From an uncultured Pelagibacteraceae bacterium (GTDB taxonomy: Bacteria; Pseudomonadota; Alphaproteobacteria; Pelagibacterales; Pelagibacteraceae): a DNA stretch of 58,317 nt. The translations under genes and the position numbers were made by a program. Where the stretch lies: the NCBI GenBank assembly GCA_902516425.1, contig CABXYE010000004.1, forward strand, positions 5,001-63,317, given 5' to 3'. Shown here piece by piece: positions 9,601-19,870 of the stretch. Numbering within the stretch: the first letter of the stretch is position 1; every line of letters begins with the position of its first letter. The notes under the pieces were generated by a model. The model was not told the origin of the DNA. It saw only the letters and a list, made by a program, of their open reading frames with translations, and did no database searches.

Positions 9601-12144
9601 ATGTTTAATCCCCTAAGCTTTATTTCTAAATTCATTAAATCTGGTAATAAGAAAGAGCTAGAAAGAATTGGTAAAATTGTAAGTCATATCAATATTTTAG
9701 AGCAAAATTACAAAAAACTTAATGATGATGAATTTCCTAAGAAAACTAATGAATTAAAAGAAAAAATCCAAAAAGGTCTTTCGCCAAAGCTAGTTATGCC
9801 AGAAGCGTTTGCCCTTTTAAGAGAGGCCTCATTCCGATCAAGAAATGAAAGACATTATGACGTTCAATTAATTGGGGGTATCGTTTTGCATGAAAATAAA
9901 ATTGCAGAAATGAGAACTGGTGAAGGCAAAACTCTTACAATTGCGTTAGCTGCATATTTAAATGCTTTAGTAGGTAAAGGTGTTCATATTGTTACTGTGA
10001 ATGATTATTTGGCTAAAAGGGACTCAATTGAAATGGGAAAAATTTTTAACTTTTTAGGTTTAACATCTGGTTACATAAACAATGATCAAAATGATCAAGA
10101 AAGAAAACAAAATTATGAATGTGACATTACCTATGCAACCAATAGCGAGTTAGGATTCGATTATCTTAGAGATAATATGAAATACTCAAAAAATGAAATG
10201 GTTCAAAGAGGACATCATTTTGCTATTGTAGATGAAATAGATTCATGCCTAATAGATGAAGCTAGAACACCTTTGGTGATTTCTGGGGCAGCAGAGGATA
10301 AAGCAAATCAATATATTGCTGTAGATAAAGTAATTAAATTATTAAATAAAAATGATTATGAAATTGATGAAAAAGATAGAAATATTTTATTAACTAACGA
10401 GGGTATTAATCATATTGAAAATTTATTTTCAAAAGCAGGGATATTAAAAAATAACAATTTTTATGATCCTGAAAATCTAGATTTAGTTCATTATGTAAAT
10501 CAAGCTTTAAGAGCAAACCATTTATTCAAAAAAGACAAAGATTATCTTATAAAAGAAAATAGCATAAAAATTGTTGATGAATTAACTGGCCGAATTTTAG
10601 AAGGTAGAAGATTTGGTGATGGTCTTCATCAAGCCATAGAAGCCAAGGAGAAAATAGAAATACAGGCTGAAAATCAAACATTAGCATCTATTACCTACCA
10701 AAATTATTTTAAGCTCTATGAAAAAATATCTGGTTGTACAGGAACAGCTGCCACAGAGTCCGAGGAATTTTTTGAAATTTATAACTTAAATGTAATTGTA
10801 ATTCCTACAAATAGAGAAATGATCAGAAAAGATTTTAATGATCAAATATTCCGTACCGAAAAAGAAAAAAATATTGCTATAATAAAAAAAATTAAAGAAT
10901 GTTATGAAAATAGTCAACCACTCTTGATCTTTACGTCAAGTGTAAGTAAATCTGAAGTTTATTCAAAACTACTAGACCAGCAAAAAATAAAACATATTGT
11001 TTTAAATGCAAAAAATCATGAAAATGAAGCTCAAGTAATAGCTAATGCTGGTAAAGCTAAGTCTATAATTATTACAACAAGTATTTCTGGAAGAGGTGTT
11101 GATATTCAACTAGGTGGAAAAAAGGGATCTACGGAAAATCAACAACTTAAAAAAGATAAAGAATATATTAAATCTTTGGGAGGATTATTTGTAATTGGGA
11201 CTGAGAGAATGGAGTCAAGAAGAGTAGATAATCAAGCTAGAGGAAGATCAGGTAGACAGGGAGATGAAGGTAGTTCTATATTTTATGTAAGCTTAGAAGA
11301 TGATTTAATGAGAATTTTTGGATCGGAGTCTATGAATAGTATTCTAAAAAAACTTGGGCTCAAGGATGGTGAAAGTATAAATCACCCTTGGATTAATAAG
11401 GCACTTGAAAGAGCTCAACAAAAAGTAGAGGCAAGAAATTTTGATATCAGAAAAACTTTGATAAAATTTGACAATGTTTTAAACGATCAGAGACAAGTAA
11501 TATTCTCTCAAAGAAAAGAGGCAATGAATAGTGAAAAAATTTTTGATTACTCAGATAAATTTTTATCTGAAATAATAGACAACTTAATAACGCTAAAAAT
11601 CAAAAAATTATCAAGTCCTAAAAACAACGAGTTTAATAATAAACTAAAGACTATTTTTGGCAAAAGTTTAGATGAAGATGAATATGAAAAATTGATTAAT
11701 TTAAACGATATTGAGTTAAAAAAAAATATTTTTGAAAAATTTAGACTAGCTAGAAATGCTAGATCTGAGGTTCTTGGGGAAAATCAATCAAAAGAAATCG
11801 AAAAAAGAATTCTTCTTCAATCTATTGATTATAACTGGAAATCACATATTCAATACCTAGAACAATTAAGACAAGTAATAGGTCTTAGGTCATACGGTCA
11901 AAGAGATCCGCTCATAGAATATAAGAAAGAAGCATTTAATTTGTTCTCAGATCTTCTTGAAAAATTGAAATTAGATTATGTAAAAATATTAATAAACCTA
12001 AAAGTTTACAACGAGCCTACTGAAAAATTAAATCAAAAAATTTCTAAAGAAAAATATAAAAATCTTGGTAAGAAAATAAATAGAAATGATCCTTGTCCTT
12101 GTGGGTCAGGTAAAAAGTTTAAAAAATGCTGTGGAGTTTTATAA
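9601..12144 (+). CDS. secA: Protein translocase ATPase SecA
   Basis: An 847-residue motor of the Sec translocon. Walker A is GEGKT (107-111), the DEAD-like box reads VDEID, and the second motor domain has GRSGRQGD. The C-terminus ends in the SEC-C zinc motif (C832, C834, C843, C844) used for SecB and lipid contact. Somewhat shorter than the roughly 900 residues of enterobacterial SecA, mostly in the linker before the zinc tail. The end overlaps accA by 6 bp, convergently. Confidence 0.98.
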   Translation: MFNPLSFISKFIKSGNKKELERIGKIVSHINILEQNYKKLNDDEFPKKTNELKEKIQKGLSPKLVMPEAFALLREASFRSRNERHYDVQLIGGIVLHENKIAEMRTGEGKTLTIALAAYLNALVGKGVHIVTVNDYLAKRDSIEMGKIFNFLGLTSGYINNDQNDQERKQNYECDITYATNSELGFDYLRDNMKYSKNEMVQRGHHFAIVDEIDSCLIDEARTPLVISGAAEDKANQYIAVDKVIKLLNKNDYEIDEKDRNILLTNEGINHIENLFSKAGILKNNNFYDPENLDLVHYVNQALRANHLFKKDKDYLIKENSIKIVDELTGRILEGRRFGDGLHQAIEAKEKIEIQAENQTLASITYQNYFKLYEKISGCTGTAATESEEFFEIYNLNVIVIPTNREMIRKDFNDQIFRTEKEKNIAIIKKIKECYENSQPLLIFTSSVSKSEVYSKLLDQQKIKHIVLNAKNHENEAQVIANAGKAKSIIITTSISGRGVDIQLGGKKGSTENQQLKKDKEYIKSLGGLFVIGTERMESRRVDNQARGRSGRQGDEGSSIFYVSLEDDLMRIFGSESMNSILKKLGLKDGESINHPWINKALERAQQKVEARNFDIRKTLIKFDNVLNDQRQVIFSQRKEAMNSEKIFDYSDKFLSEIIDNLITLKIKKLSSPKNNEFNNKLKTIFGKSLDEDEYEKLINLNDIELKKNIFEKFRLARNARSEVLGENQSKEIEKRILLQSIDYNWKSHIQYLEQLRQVIGLRSYGQRDPLIEYKKEAFNLFSDLLEKLKLDYVKILINLKVYNEPTEKLNQKISKEKYKNLGKKINRNDPCPCGSGKKFKKCCGVL

Positions 12145-13236
12145 TGTCAAAAAAATTATACCTAATAATATGATCATAACAATAGTTGTTATTAAAATGT
12201 TTTTTTTTGATTTTACTATTTCTTGAAGATTGTATCCTGTTGTTCGCACTGCACTTAAACTTTCAGGATTAGTTACAAAGCCCTTATTTCGTCCAATTTT
12301 TAAAAATTTATTTTTTCTATGATTAAGAATATCTTCTGCAGTCATTGTTTTAAACAAATCTAGATTTTTCGATATAGAGTTTTTAATATTTTCTAAAATT
12401 GTATCTCGATCTCTATGAGCGCCGCCCACTGGCTCAGTAATTATTTCATCAATTATGTTCAATTCTAATAAATCTTTTGCTGATAGTTTCATTGCCTTTG
12501 CCGCATCTAGCATTTTCTTTGGATCTCGCCAGAGTATAGTTGCACATCCCTCAGGAGAAATAACAGAATATATTGCATTTTCTAGCATTAAAACTTTATT
12601 TGAAGAAGCAAGAGCAATGGCACCACCTGACCCTCCTTCTCCTATCACTATTGCTAAATTTGGAACTTTTAATTTCATGCTGCATTCAATTGATCTCGCG
12701 ATTGCCTCTGCTTGCCCTCTTTCTTCCGCACCTACACCAGGGTAAGCGCCCGGCGTATCTATAAATGATATAATCGGTATATCAAACTTGTCTGCTAATT
12801 TCATGAGCCTGATAGTTTTTCTATACCCTTCTGGTCTCATCATGCCAAAATTTCTTTGTATCCTGGTTTCTAAATTTTCACCTTTTTCTTGTCCAATAAC
12901 TAAAACTGATTGTCCGTTAAATCTTGCCAAGCCAGTTATAACTGATTGATCTTCACCGTAATATCTATCACCTTCTAAAGATATAAAATCATCAAATAAA
13001 TTATCTATCAAATACTTTGACTTCGGTCTGTCTTCATGTCTTGCAACTAAAGTTATTTGCCAAGGGTCTAGATTGGAATAAATATTTTTGAGTTTTTTTT
13101 CTAATTCTACCTGAGTTTTAGAAATTTTTTTTGTATCCACTTCTGATAATCCTTCTTGGTTAAAAGGATCTTTTAATTTTTCCAATTCATTCTCAAGATT
13201 TTTTATATCTGACTCAAAATTAAGGTAATTTTTCAT
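12139..13236 (-). CDS. accA: Acetyl-CoA carboxylase carboxyltransferase subunit alpha, with C-terminal membrane helix
   Basis: A 365-residue subunit; with AccD it transfers carboxyl from biotin to acetyl-CoA to form malonyl-CoA. The core is ordinary: RHEDRPK, the DTPGAYPG loop, GEGGSGGA and the ISPEGCA motif. The family normally ends near 319 residues, around the stretch corresponding to MTAEDILNHR here. This protein continues about 45 residues further and finishes with a hydrophobic helix (about 344-364, with KSKK before it). That predicts a C-terminal membrane anchor, an inference from hydrophobicity. accD is at 34012. Confidence 0.95.
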   Translation of the reverse strand: MKNYLNFESDIKNLENELEKLKDPFNQEGLSEVDTKKISKTQVELEKKLKNIYSNLDPWQITLVARHEDRPKSKYLIDNLFDDFISLEGDRYYGEDQSVITGLARFNGQSVLVIGQEKGENLETRIQRNFGMMRPEGYRKTIRLMKLADKFDIPIISFIDTPGAYPGVGAEERGQAEAIARSIECSMKLKVPNLAIVIGEGGSGGAIALASSNKVLMLENAIYSVISPEGCATILWRDPKKMLDAAKAMKLSAKDLLELNIIDEIITEPVGGAHRDRDTILENIKNSISKNLDLFKTMTAEDILNHRKNKFLKIGRNKGFVTNPESLSAVRTTGYNLQEIVKSKKNILITTIVMIILLGIIFLTL

Positions 13237-13334
13237 TGGTCGAAATTATTACATAAATAAAGAAAATAACAATAAAATGTGAATGATACCATTATGTATT
13301 TGACTTAAATTAGCTAGAGTTTAAATATTAAATT

Positions 13335-15503
13335 ATGACCTCTAAATATCATTCTGTAAACCGATTGAAAGTATCAGAGGAGTTGTTTTTATTCGTAAAT
13401 ACTGAATTGCTAGAAGGAACTAATATATCTTCAGAGGAATTCTGGAAGGGTTTTGATGAGACAATTCATGAATTAGCAACAAAAAATAAAGAACTTATTG
13501 AAATAAGAGAAAACTTACAAAAAAAAATTAATAAATGGCATATAGATAACAAGGGTAAAGAAATAAAAATTGATGAATATAAAAAATTTTTAAAAGACAT
13601 TGGATATCTTAAAAATGAAGGTCCAGATTTTAAAATTGAAACTAAAAATGTGGATGAAGAGATTGCCTCAATAGCTGGTCCACAACTAGTTGTTCCTATA
13701 ATGAATGCAAGATACGCACTGAATGCCGCAAATGCTAGGTGGATGAGTATGTATGATAGTTTGTATGGCACTGATGTGATTGAGGAGTCTGAGGATAGCA
13801 CCTCTCAGAGATATGATCCAGAGCGTGGAGAACTTGTGATTAGATATGGTAGAGAATTTTTAGACAAGTATTTTGCTTTAAAAGATTTTAGCTGGAAAAA
13901 AATTACAGGAATAGCAATTCAAGATGGTGAATTAAAAGTTTTAAAAGGTGCTGATGTGACAAATCTTAAAGATAAAGAAAAATTTATTGGCCACCGCGGA
14001 GAAACTGATAGTCCCTCAGCCATTATATTAAAAAATAATAATTTGCATATTGAAATTTTAAAAAATCAAAGAGCATTTAGTGCTCAACAAGATCATGCAG
14101 GTATAAGTGATATAATATTAGAGTCTGCTATCTCTACAATTTGTGACAATGAGGATAGTGTTGCTGCTGTAGATGCTGCAGACAAAGTACTTTGCTATAG
14201 GAACTGGCTTGGACTTATGAAAGGTAATTTAGTAAGTCAATTTGAAAAAGAAGGTAAAACATTCGAAAGAAAGCTTAACCCCAATAGAAGCTATATTTCA
14301 CAAGATGGAAAACGTTTGAAATTACATGGTAGAAGTTTATTGCTAATAAGGAATGTTGGCCATCTGATGACAAATCCATCAATAATTTTAAAAGATGGCA
14401 GTGAGATTCCTGAAGGTTTAATGGATGCTTTCATAACAAGTGCTGCAGCTCTTCATGATTTAAAAAAGAAAGGTAACTCAAGAACTGGTTCAATTTATAT
14501 TGTAAAACCAAAAATGCATGGGCCAGATGAAACTGCCTTCACTAATGAAATTTTTACAAAGGTTGAGAAAGTATTGGGTTTAGAAAAATACACGTGTAAG
14601 ATTGGAATCATGGATGAAGAAAGACGTACCTCTTCAAACTTAAAAGAGTGTATTAGATCTTTAAAAAATAGAGTTTTTTTTATTAACACTGGTTTTCTTG
14701 ATCGGACTGGTGATGAAATGCACACATCAATGGAAGCTGGTCCAATGATCAAAAAGGGTGATATGAAGTCATCAAAGTGGATTGACGCATATGAAAATAA
14801 TAATGTTGATGTAGGATTATCTTGTGGTTTTTCTGGCATAGCACAAATAGGAAAAGGTATGTGGGCTATGCCTGATAAAATGAAAGATATGCTTGAACAA
14901 AAAACCAGCCACCTTAAAGCAGGTGCAAATTGTGCTTGGGTTCCATCACCAACTGCTGCAGCTCTCCATGCTCTTCATTACCATGAAATAGATATTTTTT
15001 ATGTTCAAAAACAATTAATTAAAAGAGATAAGGCCAAACTTGATGACTTATTAAATATTCCCATTGCAGATAGGCCTAATTGGTCAGTAGATGAAATAAA
15101 TAAAGAAATATCTAACTCCGCTCAAACATTATTAGGATACGTAGTAAGATGGATTGATCAAGGAGTGGGTTGTTCTAAAGTTCCAGATATAAACAACATT
15201 GGACTAATGGAGGATAGAGCTACTTTGAGAATTTCTTCTCAACACATAGCTAATTGGGTTCATCATGGCGTTACGACTAAAATACAAGTATTAGAAATAA
15301 TGAAACAAATGGCAAAGATTGTTGATAAACAAAACGAGAATGATCCAAAATATATTAAAATGAGTGATGATTATGAAAGATCTGTTGCATTTCAAACTGC
15401 TTGTGAACTAGTTTTTAAAGGTAAAGAACAACCATCAGGATATACAGAACCACTACTTCACTTCAATCGATTAAAAAAAAAGCTATCTAGAATTGGAATT
15501 TAG
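13335..15503 (+). CDS. glcB: Malate synthase G
   Basis: A 722-residue glyoxylate-bypass enzyme that condenses glyoxylate with acetyl-CoA to malate. Length and start fit isoform G: the N-terminal stretch FVNTELL and the core [19 protein letters not shown] and [10 protein letters not shown] motifs are all present. In described Candidatus Pelagibacter ubique strains this gene carries a glycine riboswitch. The 98-bp gap upstream here shows no such aptamer (see findings). The end overlaps recR convergently by 21 bp. Confidence 0.97.
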   Translation: MTSKYHSVNRLKVSEELFLFVNTELLEGTNISSEEFWKGFDETIHELATKNKELIEIRENLQKKINKWHIDNKGKEIKIDEYKKFLKDIGYLKNEGPDFKIETKNVDEEIASIAGPQLVVPIMNARYALNAANARWMSMYDSLYGTDVIEESEDSTSQRYDPERGELVIRYGREFLDKYFALKDFSWKKITGIAIQDGELKVLKGADVTNLKDKEKFIGHRGETDSPSAIILKNNNLHIEILKNQRAFSAQQDHAGISDIILESAISTICDNEDSVAAVDAADKVLCYRNWLGLMKGNLVSQFEKEGKTFERKLNPNRSYISQDGKRLKLHGRSLLLIRNVGHLMTNPSIILKDGSEIPEGLMDAFITSAAALHDLKKKGNSRTGSIYIVKPKMHGPDETAFTNEIFTKVEKVLGLEKYTCKIGIMDEERRTSSNLKECIRSLKNRVFFINTGFLDRTGDEMHTSMEAGPMIKKGDMKSSKWIDAYENNNVDVGLSCGFSGIAQIGKGMWAMPDKMKDMLEQKTSHLKAGANCAWVPSPTAAALHALHYHEIDIFYVQKQLIKRDKAKLDDLLNIPIADRPNWSVDEINKEISNSAQTLLGYVVRWIDQGVGCSKVPDINNIGLMEDRATLRISSQHIANWVHHGVTTKIQVLEIMKQMAKIVDKQNENDPKYIKMSDDYERSVAFQTACELVFKGKEQPSGYTEPLLHFNRLKKKLSRIGI

Positions 15504-16100
15504 TTTAGATCTATGCTTAAATGCAGAGAGAAGTGTGCCATCATCTAAACTTTCTATTTCACCACCTATAGGCAAACCTTGAGCTAACTTTGTTACCTTT
15601 ACGTCAACATTTTTTAAACTATCCTGTATGTAAAATGCTGTTGTTTGACCTTCAACTGTAGCACTGGTTGCTAAAATGATTTCGTCAATTTTTTCTTTTT
15701 TTACTCTCTCAACAAGTGAATTAATCAACAAATCCTCTTTTCTCTGTCCAACTGAAGAAATAGTACCACCTAAAATGTGGAAATAGCCTTGAAAAACATT
15801 TGAATTTTCAATTGACCATTGATCAGCTATATTTTCAACTACACAGATTTGGTTATACTTTTTCTCTATGATCTTACAATTATCATAAGAACAATCGACA
15901 GCAGATGATTTTAAAATACCACAAATTTTACATCTAGAAATATTTTTATAAACCTCTGCAAGGGTTTTTGCCAAAGGCTTTACAAGTTCATCCCTATTAT
16001 TTATTAATTTTAAAACTATTCTTTTAGCTGATTTAGGTCCTAAACCAGGTAGTTTTGATATTAATTTAACGAGTTCTTCGATCTCAGAAGTATTTTGCAT
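15483..16100 (-). CDS. recR: Recombination protein RecR
   Basis: A 205-residue RecFOR-pathway protein that helps load RecA at gaps. It has an N-terminal helix-hairpin-helix ([12 protein letters not shown], about 17-28), a zinc finger (C57, C60, C70, C75) and a Toprim domain containing [14 protein letters not shown]. It follows ybaB and dnaX, the classic dnaX-ybaB-recR order, with a 3-bp gap from ybaB. Confidence 0.96.
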   Translation of the reverse strand: MQNTSEIEELVKLISKLPGLGPKSAKRIVLKLINNRDELVKPLAKTLAEVYKNISRCKICGILKSSAVDCSYDNCKIIEKKYNQICVVENIADQWSIENSNVFQGYFHILGGTISSVGQRKEDLLINSLVERVKKEKIDEIILATSATVEGQTTAFYIQDSLKNVDVKVTKLAQGLPIGGEIESLDDGTLLSAFKHRSKLNSNSR

Positions 16101-16103
16101 TTA

Positions 16104-16421
16104 CTATAATGGCCATTTAAATCCAGGTATCCCAAGTCCACCTGTTGCTTTTGAAATTTCTTCAGCTGTTTTTGTTTTGAGTTGTGACTTAGCGCTGTTA
16201 TGGGCAGCAACAATTAAATCTTCAATTATAGTTTTATCCTCTCTCATAATTTCCTCTGATAATTTGATTGATTGCATCTCTCCCTCTCCATCAAGTTCTA
16301 CTTTAACTGAATTCGAGCCTGAAACTCCTTCCACTTTTATTTCCTTAATTTTTTTCTGACTTTCTTTCATTTTTGATTCAAGTTCTTTTGCTTTATCTAA
16401 AATTTTTGTAAAATCAGTCAT
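16104..16421 (-). CDS. ybaB: YbaB/EbfC family nucleoid-associated protein
   Basis: A 105-residue DNA-binding protein of the YbaB/EbfC family: an N-terminal coiled-coil helix, then a beta sheet with VSGSNSVKVELDGEGEMQSI, ending TGGLGIPGF. The start at 16421 is preferred because AGAGGA lies about 8 bp upstream; an ATG at 16430 would add three residues. The start overlaps the dnaX stop, so translation is probably coupled. It sits between dnaX and recR as in most bacteria. Confidence 0.92.
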   Translation of the reverse strand: MTDFTKILDKAKELESKMKESQKKIKEIKVEGVSGSNSVKVELDGEGEMQSIKLSEEIMREDKTIIEDLIVAAHNSAKSQLKTKTAEEISKATGGLGIPGFKWPL

Positions 16422-18057
16422 TAAGCTCATCCTCTCCGGTTAGATTTATGTCAATTAATTCTGCATCAGGAAAATTATCTAATACATCTTTATAAACTTT
16501 TGAACTTTTTACTCCATCTATCAGGGATTCCTTAATTTTTTGTTTCTTCTCCTTCACTGAAATCTCACCTTTTGATTGACTTAAAGTAATTATCCATCTT
16601 TCATTCGTCCACTCAAATAATTTTGAAGAAAGCTCTTTAATGAAATTTTTATCTAATTTTTCATTAAAAGATATCTCAATTCTATTTTTTTCGAATTTTA
16701 CAAGATTTACATTTTTCTCCAATTCATATTTTAATTTAATTTCTTTTTTATATGAACATATCTTGATTAAATCATCTAATGATTGAACGATCATTTTTTT
16801 TTCTAACTTTGTCTCGGTTTGAAATTGAGGGTTACTTTTTTCTTCTTGAGATATATTCTTAATTTGATTGATAACTTTAGATCTGTCATCAATTTCTAAT
16901 TTTTGAAACGAAGATTTATTTTTCAAATCATTTTCAATTGTATTTTTTGTTTTGATTGAATTTAAGTAAATTAATCTTATTAAAAACATCTCAATAGATA
17001 TGTGTTGATTGGAGACAATGTTTAATTCCTCAAGAGAAGAAATTGTAAATTGCCAAAATAGAATAAAAATATTTTGGTCTGTTTGAATTGATATATTTTT
17101 AATCTTTTCGAAATCTTCATCGTTTAGAGAAAAATTTGTACTTTCTAATGTCAAAGAATTTATATTCTTGAAATAATATAACAACTCTAAAAATTCATTT
17201 ATAAAAACTTTTGGATCTACACCCTTGTCATAAATATTTCTGTAAATTTTTATGACACTAGACTCATCTCCACGTAAAATTAATTCAAATAAATCTATTA
17301 ATTGTGTTTTATCAAAAAAACCAAAAATTTTTTGTGCTGATTTTAAATCTAATTCAGTTTTTAAATTTAGAGTTAACAAAGCTCTATCTAACAAGGATAG
17401 TGCATCTCTCACCGAACCCTCAGAAATTTTCACTATTAATTTTAATGCATCATCAGTGATTTTACCCCCCTCTTTATCTTTAATATTTTTAATGTAAGTA
17501 AATAATTCTGATGATCTAATTCTTGATAAATCAAATCTTTGACATCTAGATACGACAGTAACTGGGATTTTTTTGATTTCAGTTGTTGCAAAAATAAATT
17601 TTAAGTATTCTGGTGGTTCTTCAAGAGTTTTCAACAAAGCATTAAATGCTTGTTTGCTTAGCATGTGAACTTCATCGATGATAAAGATTTTATACTTTGA
17701 AGAGGTCGGTCCATATCTAGAAAATTCAATTAATTCTCGCACATCATCAACGCCTGTTCTACTGGCAGCGTCCATCTCTAAAACATCAATATGATTTGAA
17801 CTAGTTATTGCATCACAATTATCACATTTAGTTTTACATTTATTTTCAATTCCATTTAAGCAATTAAGTGCTTTTGCAACTATTCTTGCAATAGTAGTTT
17901 TCCCCACCCCTCTTATCCCGGTAAATAAATATGCATTAGGAACTTTATTAGACTTTATTGAATTAGTTATGGTTTCTGCAATTACATCTTGACCAATAAG
18001 ATCGTCAAAATTTTGTGGTCTATATTTAAGTGCTAATACTTTTGAATTATTACTCAT
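16414..18057 (-). CDS. dnaX: DNA polymerase III subunit gamma/tau
   Basis: A 547-residue clamp-loader ATPase. Walker A is GIRGVGKT (47-54), the zinc cysteines are C66, C74, C78 and C81, Walker B reads FIIDEVHM, and the SRC arginine-finger motif is in VSRCQRF. Domain III and a tau-like C-terminal region follow; I did not identify a frameshift signal for gamma. The start codon lies only 9 nt after the predicted 3' end of SRP RNA, and no Shine-Dalgarno is visible. dnaX is therefore probably expressed from the ffs promoter. Confidence 0.96.
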   Translation of the reverse strand: MSNNSKVLALKYRPQNFDDLIGQDVIAETITNSIKSNKVPNAYLFTGIRGVGKTTIARIVAKALNCLNGIENKCKTKCDNCDAITSSNHIDVLEMDAASRTGVDDVRELIEFSRYGPTSSKYKIFIIDEVHMLSKQAFNALLKTLEEPPEYLKFIFATTEIKKIPVTVVSRCQRFDLSRIRSSELFTYIKNIKDKEGGKITDDALKLIVKISEGSVRDALSLLDRALLTLNLKTELDLKSAQKIFGFFDKTQLIDLFELILRGDESSVIKIYRNIYDKGVDPKVFINEFLELLYYFKNINSLTLESTNFSLNDEDFEKIKNISIQTDQNIFILFWQFTISSLEELNIVSNQHISIEMFLIRLIYLNSIKTKNTIENDLKNKSSFQKLEIDDRSKVINQIKNISQEEKSNPQFQTETKLEKKMIVQSLDDLIKICSYKKEIKLKYELEKNVNLVKFEKNRIEISFNEKLDKNFIKELSSKLFEWTNERWIITLSQSKGEISVKEKKQKIKESLIDGVKSSKVYKDVLDNFPDAELIDINLTGEDELND

Positions 18058-18066
18058 ATTTTTTTA

Positions 18067-18150
18067 GGAGACTAGAACCTGAAAAACTGTCCCTACGACT
18101 GCTTCCGTTAAGATCTGGTCGGATTCAAGCAGCATTCACCTCTAGCCTCC
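18067..18150 (-). ncRNA. ffs: Signal recognition particle RNA (4.5S type)
   Basis: The minus strand contains the SRP Alu-less hairpin core: ACCAGATCTTAACGGAAGCAG matches the 4.5S apical region CAGG...GGAAGCAG, with a URRC-type tetraloop (TAAC). The ends pair: GGAGGCTAGA at 18141-18150 with TCTAGTCTCC at 18067-18076. The 5' end agrees with a consensus promoter whose +1 falls at about 18150. SRP RNA next to dnaX is a known arrangement. No terminator follows before dnaX. Confidence 0.9.
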
Positions 18151-18157
18151 ACAATCT

Positions 18158-18187
18158 ATTATAACAGTAATAATTTCTGTACCACAA
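18158..18187 (-). promoter_or_regulatory. Promoter of ffs (and probably dnaX)
   Basis: On the minus strand, TTGTGG (complement of 18182-18187) and a perfect TATAAT (complement of 18158-18163) are separated by 18 bp. Initiation 7-8 nt downstream would fall exactly at the predicted 5' end of SRP RNA. It is one of the clearest housekeeping promoters in the window. Confidence 0.75.
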
Positions 18188-18194
18188 GAAAAGT

Positions 18195-19031
18195 TTACTT
18201 TTTTATTTGTCTTTGCTTGTCAGCTTCGAAAACACCTAGGACGTGAAAATCCTGACAGTGTAGTCCAAGATCTTCCAATGATTTTTGAACTTTCGGATCC
18301 TCTATATGGCCATCAAGATCACATAAAAAGAAAAAAGAGTCGAATGAATTTTTTTCAGGATAGCTTTGCAACTTTGTTAAATTTATTCCATTAATAGCAA
18401 ATCCACCTAAAGATTGATATAAAGCAGCAGGTTTGCTTTTAAGCTTAAATAAAAATGAAGTTATATATTTTTTTTTACCAAAATTCGGTTGTGATATATT
18501 TTTACCCATAACTAAAAATCTTGTTAAATTTTCACTCTCATTCTCAATATTTCTTTTTATTATTTCTAAATCATATATTTTTGCACTTAGTGAAGAAGCT
18601 ATAGCTGCTTTATCTTTATCTTTACTTTTTGATACCATTTTCGCTGAACCTGCTGTATCTGCTCTCACATGCTCTATCAAGTTATTAGTCTTTATAAATT
18701 TTGAGCACTGAGAAATAGCTTGTGCATGAGAATAAATATTTTTAATATCCTCAACCCTAGTACCAGGTAAGCCTAATAGGTTATGTTCTATTTTTTGAAA
18801 ATACTCAGCATAAATATTTAATCTGTATTTAAAGATTAAATATTCAATACCAATGTTTCCCGTAATTCTATTTGATTCTGGAATTATAATTTTTGAATTT
18901 GCTTCTTTAGAAGCATTTATAAAACAATCATCAAATGTTTTACAAGGAATAATTTCAGCATCTTTTTCTAATGATAAAGCTGCTAAATGTGAATATGCAC
19001 CATATATGCCCTGAAAATAAATTTTACTCAT
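18195..19031 (-). CDS. pheA: Prephenate dehydratase
   Basis: A 278-residue monofunctional PheA that converts prephenate to phenylpyruvate. The periplasmic-binding-like catalytic domain begins IYFQGIYGAYSH and ends with the LTRFLVMG motif (the TRF catalytic triplet). The C-terminal ACT domain has the family's phenylalanine-binding layout. No chorismate mutase domain is fused. Its ATG shares a base with the kdsB stop (TAATG), so the two are co-translated. Confidence 0.94.
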   Translation of the reverse strand: MSKIYFQGIYGAYSHLAALSLEKDAEIIPCKTFDDCFINASKEANSKIIIPESNRITGNIGIEYLIFKYRLNIYAEYFQKIEHNLLGLPGTRVEDIKNIYSHAQAISQCSKFIKTNNLIEHVRADTAGSAKMVSKSKDKDKAAIASSLSAKIYDLEIIKRNIENESENLTRFLVMGKNISQPNFGKKKYITSFLFKLKSKPAALYQSLGGFAINGINLTKLQSYPEKNSFDSFFFLCDLDGHIEDPKVQKSLEDLGLHCQDFHVLGVFEADKQRQIKK

Positions 19032-19765
19032 TATGATTTATATTCCATTATTTTTTTTATGGCTATAAAATCTTCTTTTGTATCTACTCCAATTGGTGAA
19101 GATTTTGCTAAAGCGACGTTGACATGGATGTTATTATCTAGTGCCCTTAATTGTTCTAATTTATATTTAATTTCATTTGAAGACTGCTCATAAGAAATAA
19201 ATTTTTTAAGTGTCTCTAATTGATAACAATAAATTCCTAAATGATGGTAAATATTCTGTTCATTACCATCAAATTTTCTTAAAAAATTTAATGCAAGTGG
19301 GAATTGAGAGGTTTCTAAATTCTTTTCTGTAATTACTTTAACTATATTCTCATTTTTATATATTTTCTTATCGTCAATTTTAGATGCTAAAGTTCCTATA
19401 TTTGATTTAAACTTTATCATTTGTTTTTGCAAATTTTGAATATCCTCTACTTTCATCAATGGCTCGTCCCCTTGTAAGTTCATTACTAATTCTATATCAG
19501 TTCTTCCAATTTTCTTTATAGCTTCAAAGACTCTATCAGTTCCTGTTTTATGGACATTACTTGTTAAGATTGCCTCACCGCCATTTTTCTTTATATCATC
19601 TACTATCTCTTGGTCTTCTGTGGCAACATAAACCTCTCCGATATTCGAGTCTCGAGCTTTTTGAAAAACATGTGATATAATGGATAATCCTTTGATTTTT
19701 AACAATGGTTTTCCTGGTAATCTCTTAGCTGATAATCTGGATGGAATTATGATAAGTGTGTTCAT
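19031..19765 (-). CDS. kdsB: 3-deoxy-manno-octulosonate cytidylyltransferase
   Basis: A 244-residue CMP-Kdo synthetase activating Kdo for lipid A glycosylation. The signature PSRLSAKRLPGKPL lies at the N-terminus (8-21), and LQGDEP marks the catalytic nucleotide-binding site. Kdo synthesis is also represented by kdsD at 24.8 kb. The adjacency kdsB-pheA next to a divergent membrane cytochrome c is conserved in several alphaproteobacteria. Confidence 0.95.
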   Translation of the reverse strand: MNTLIIIPSRLSAKRLPGKPLLKIKGLSIISHVFQKARDSNIGEVYVATEDQEIVDDIKKNGGEAILTSNVHKTGTDRVFEAIKKIGRTDIELVMNLQGDEPLMKVEDIQNLQKQMIKFKSNIGTLASKIDDKKIYKNENIVKVITEKNLETSQFPLALNFLRKFDGNEQNIYHHLGIYCYQLETLKKFISYEQSSNEIKYKLEQLRALDNNIHVNVALAKSSPIGVDTKEDFIAIKKIMEYKS

Positions 19766-19870
19766 TGATATTTTTATTTAAGTCTACAATATAAACAGAG
19801 GCAAAATTGTACATTAAAATATAAGCAATTTCATATTTATAATGTTATACGTTCAAATAATTTTTAAAAA

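Noticed and set aside
13466-13801. 111-codon minus-strand frame inside glcB
   Set aside because: Antisense to malate synthase; hydrophobic composition comes from the complement of Lys/Asp/Glu-rich coding DNA.
16414-18057. Programmed frameshift in dnaX producing gamma
   Set aside because: A-runs are everywhere in this AT-rich gene and I could not identify a convincing slippery site with a downstream hairpin.
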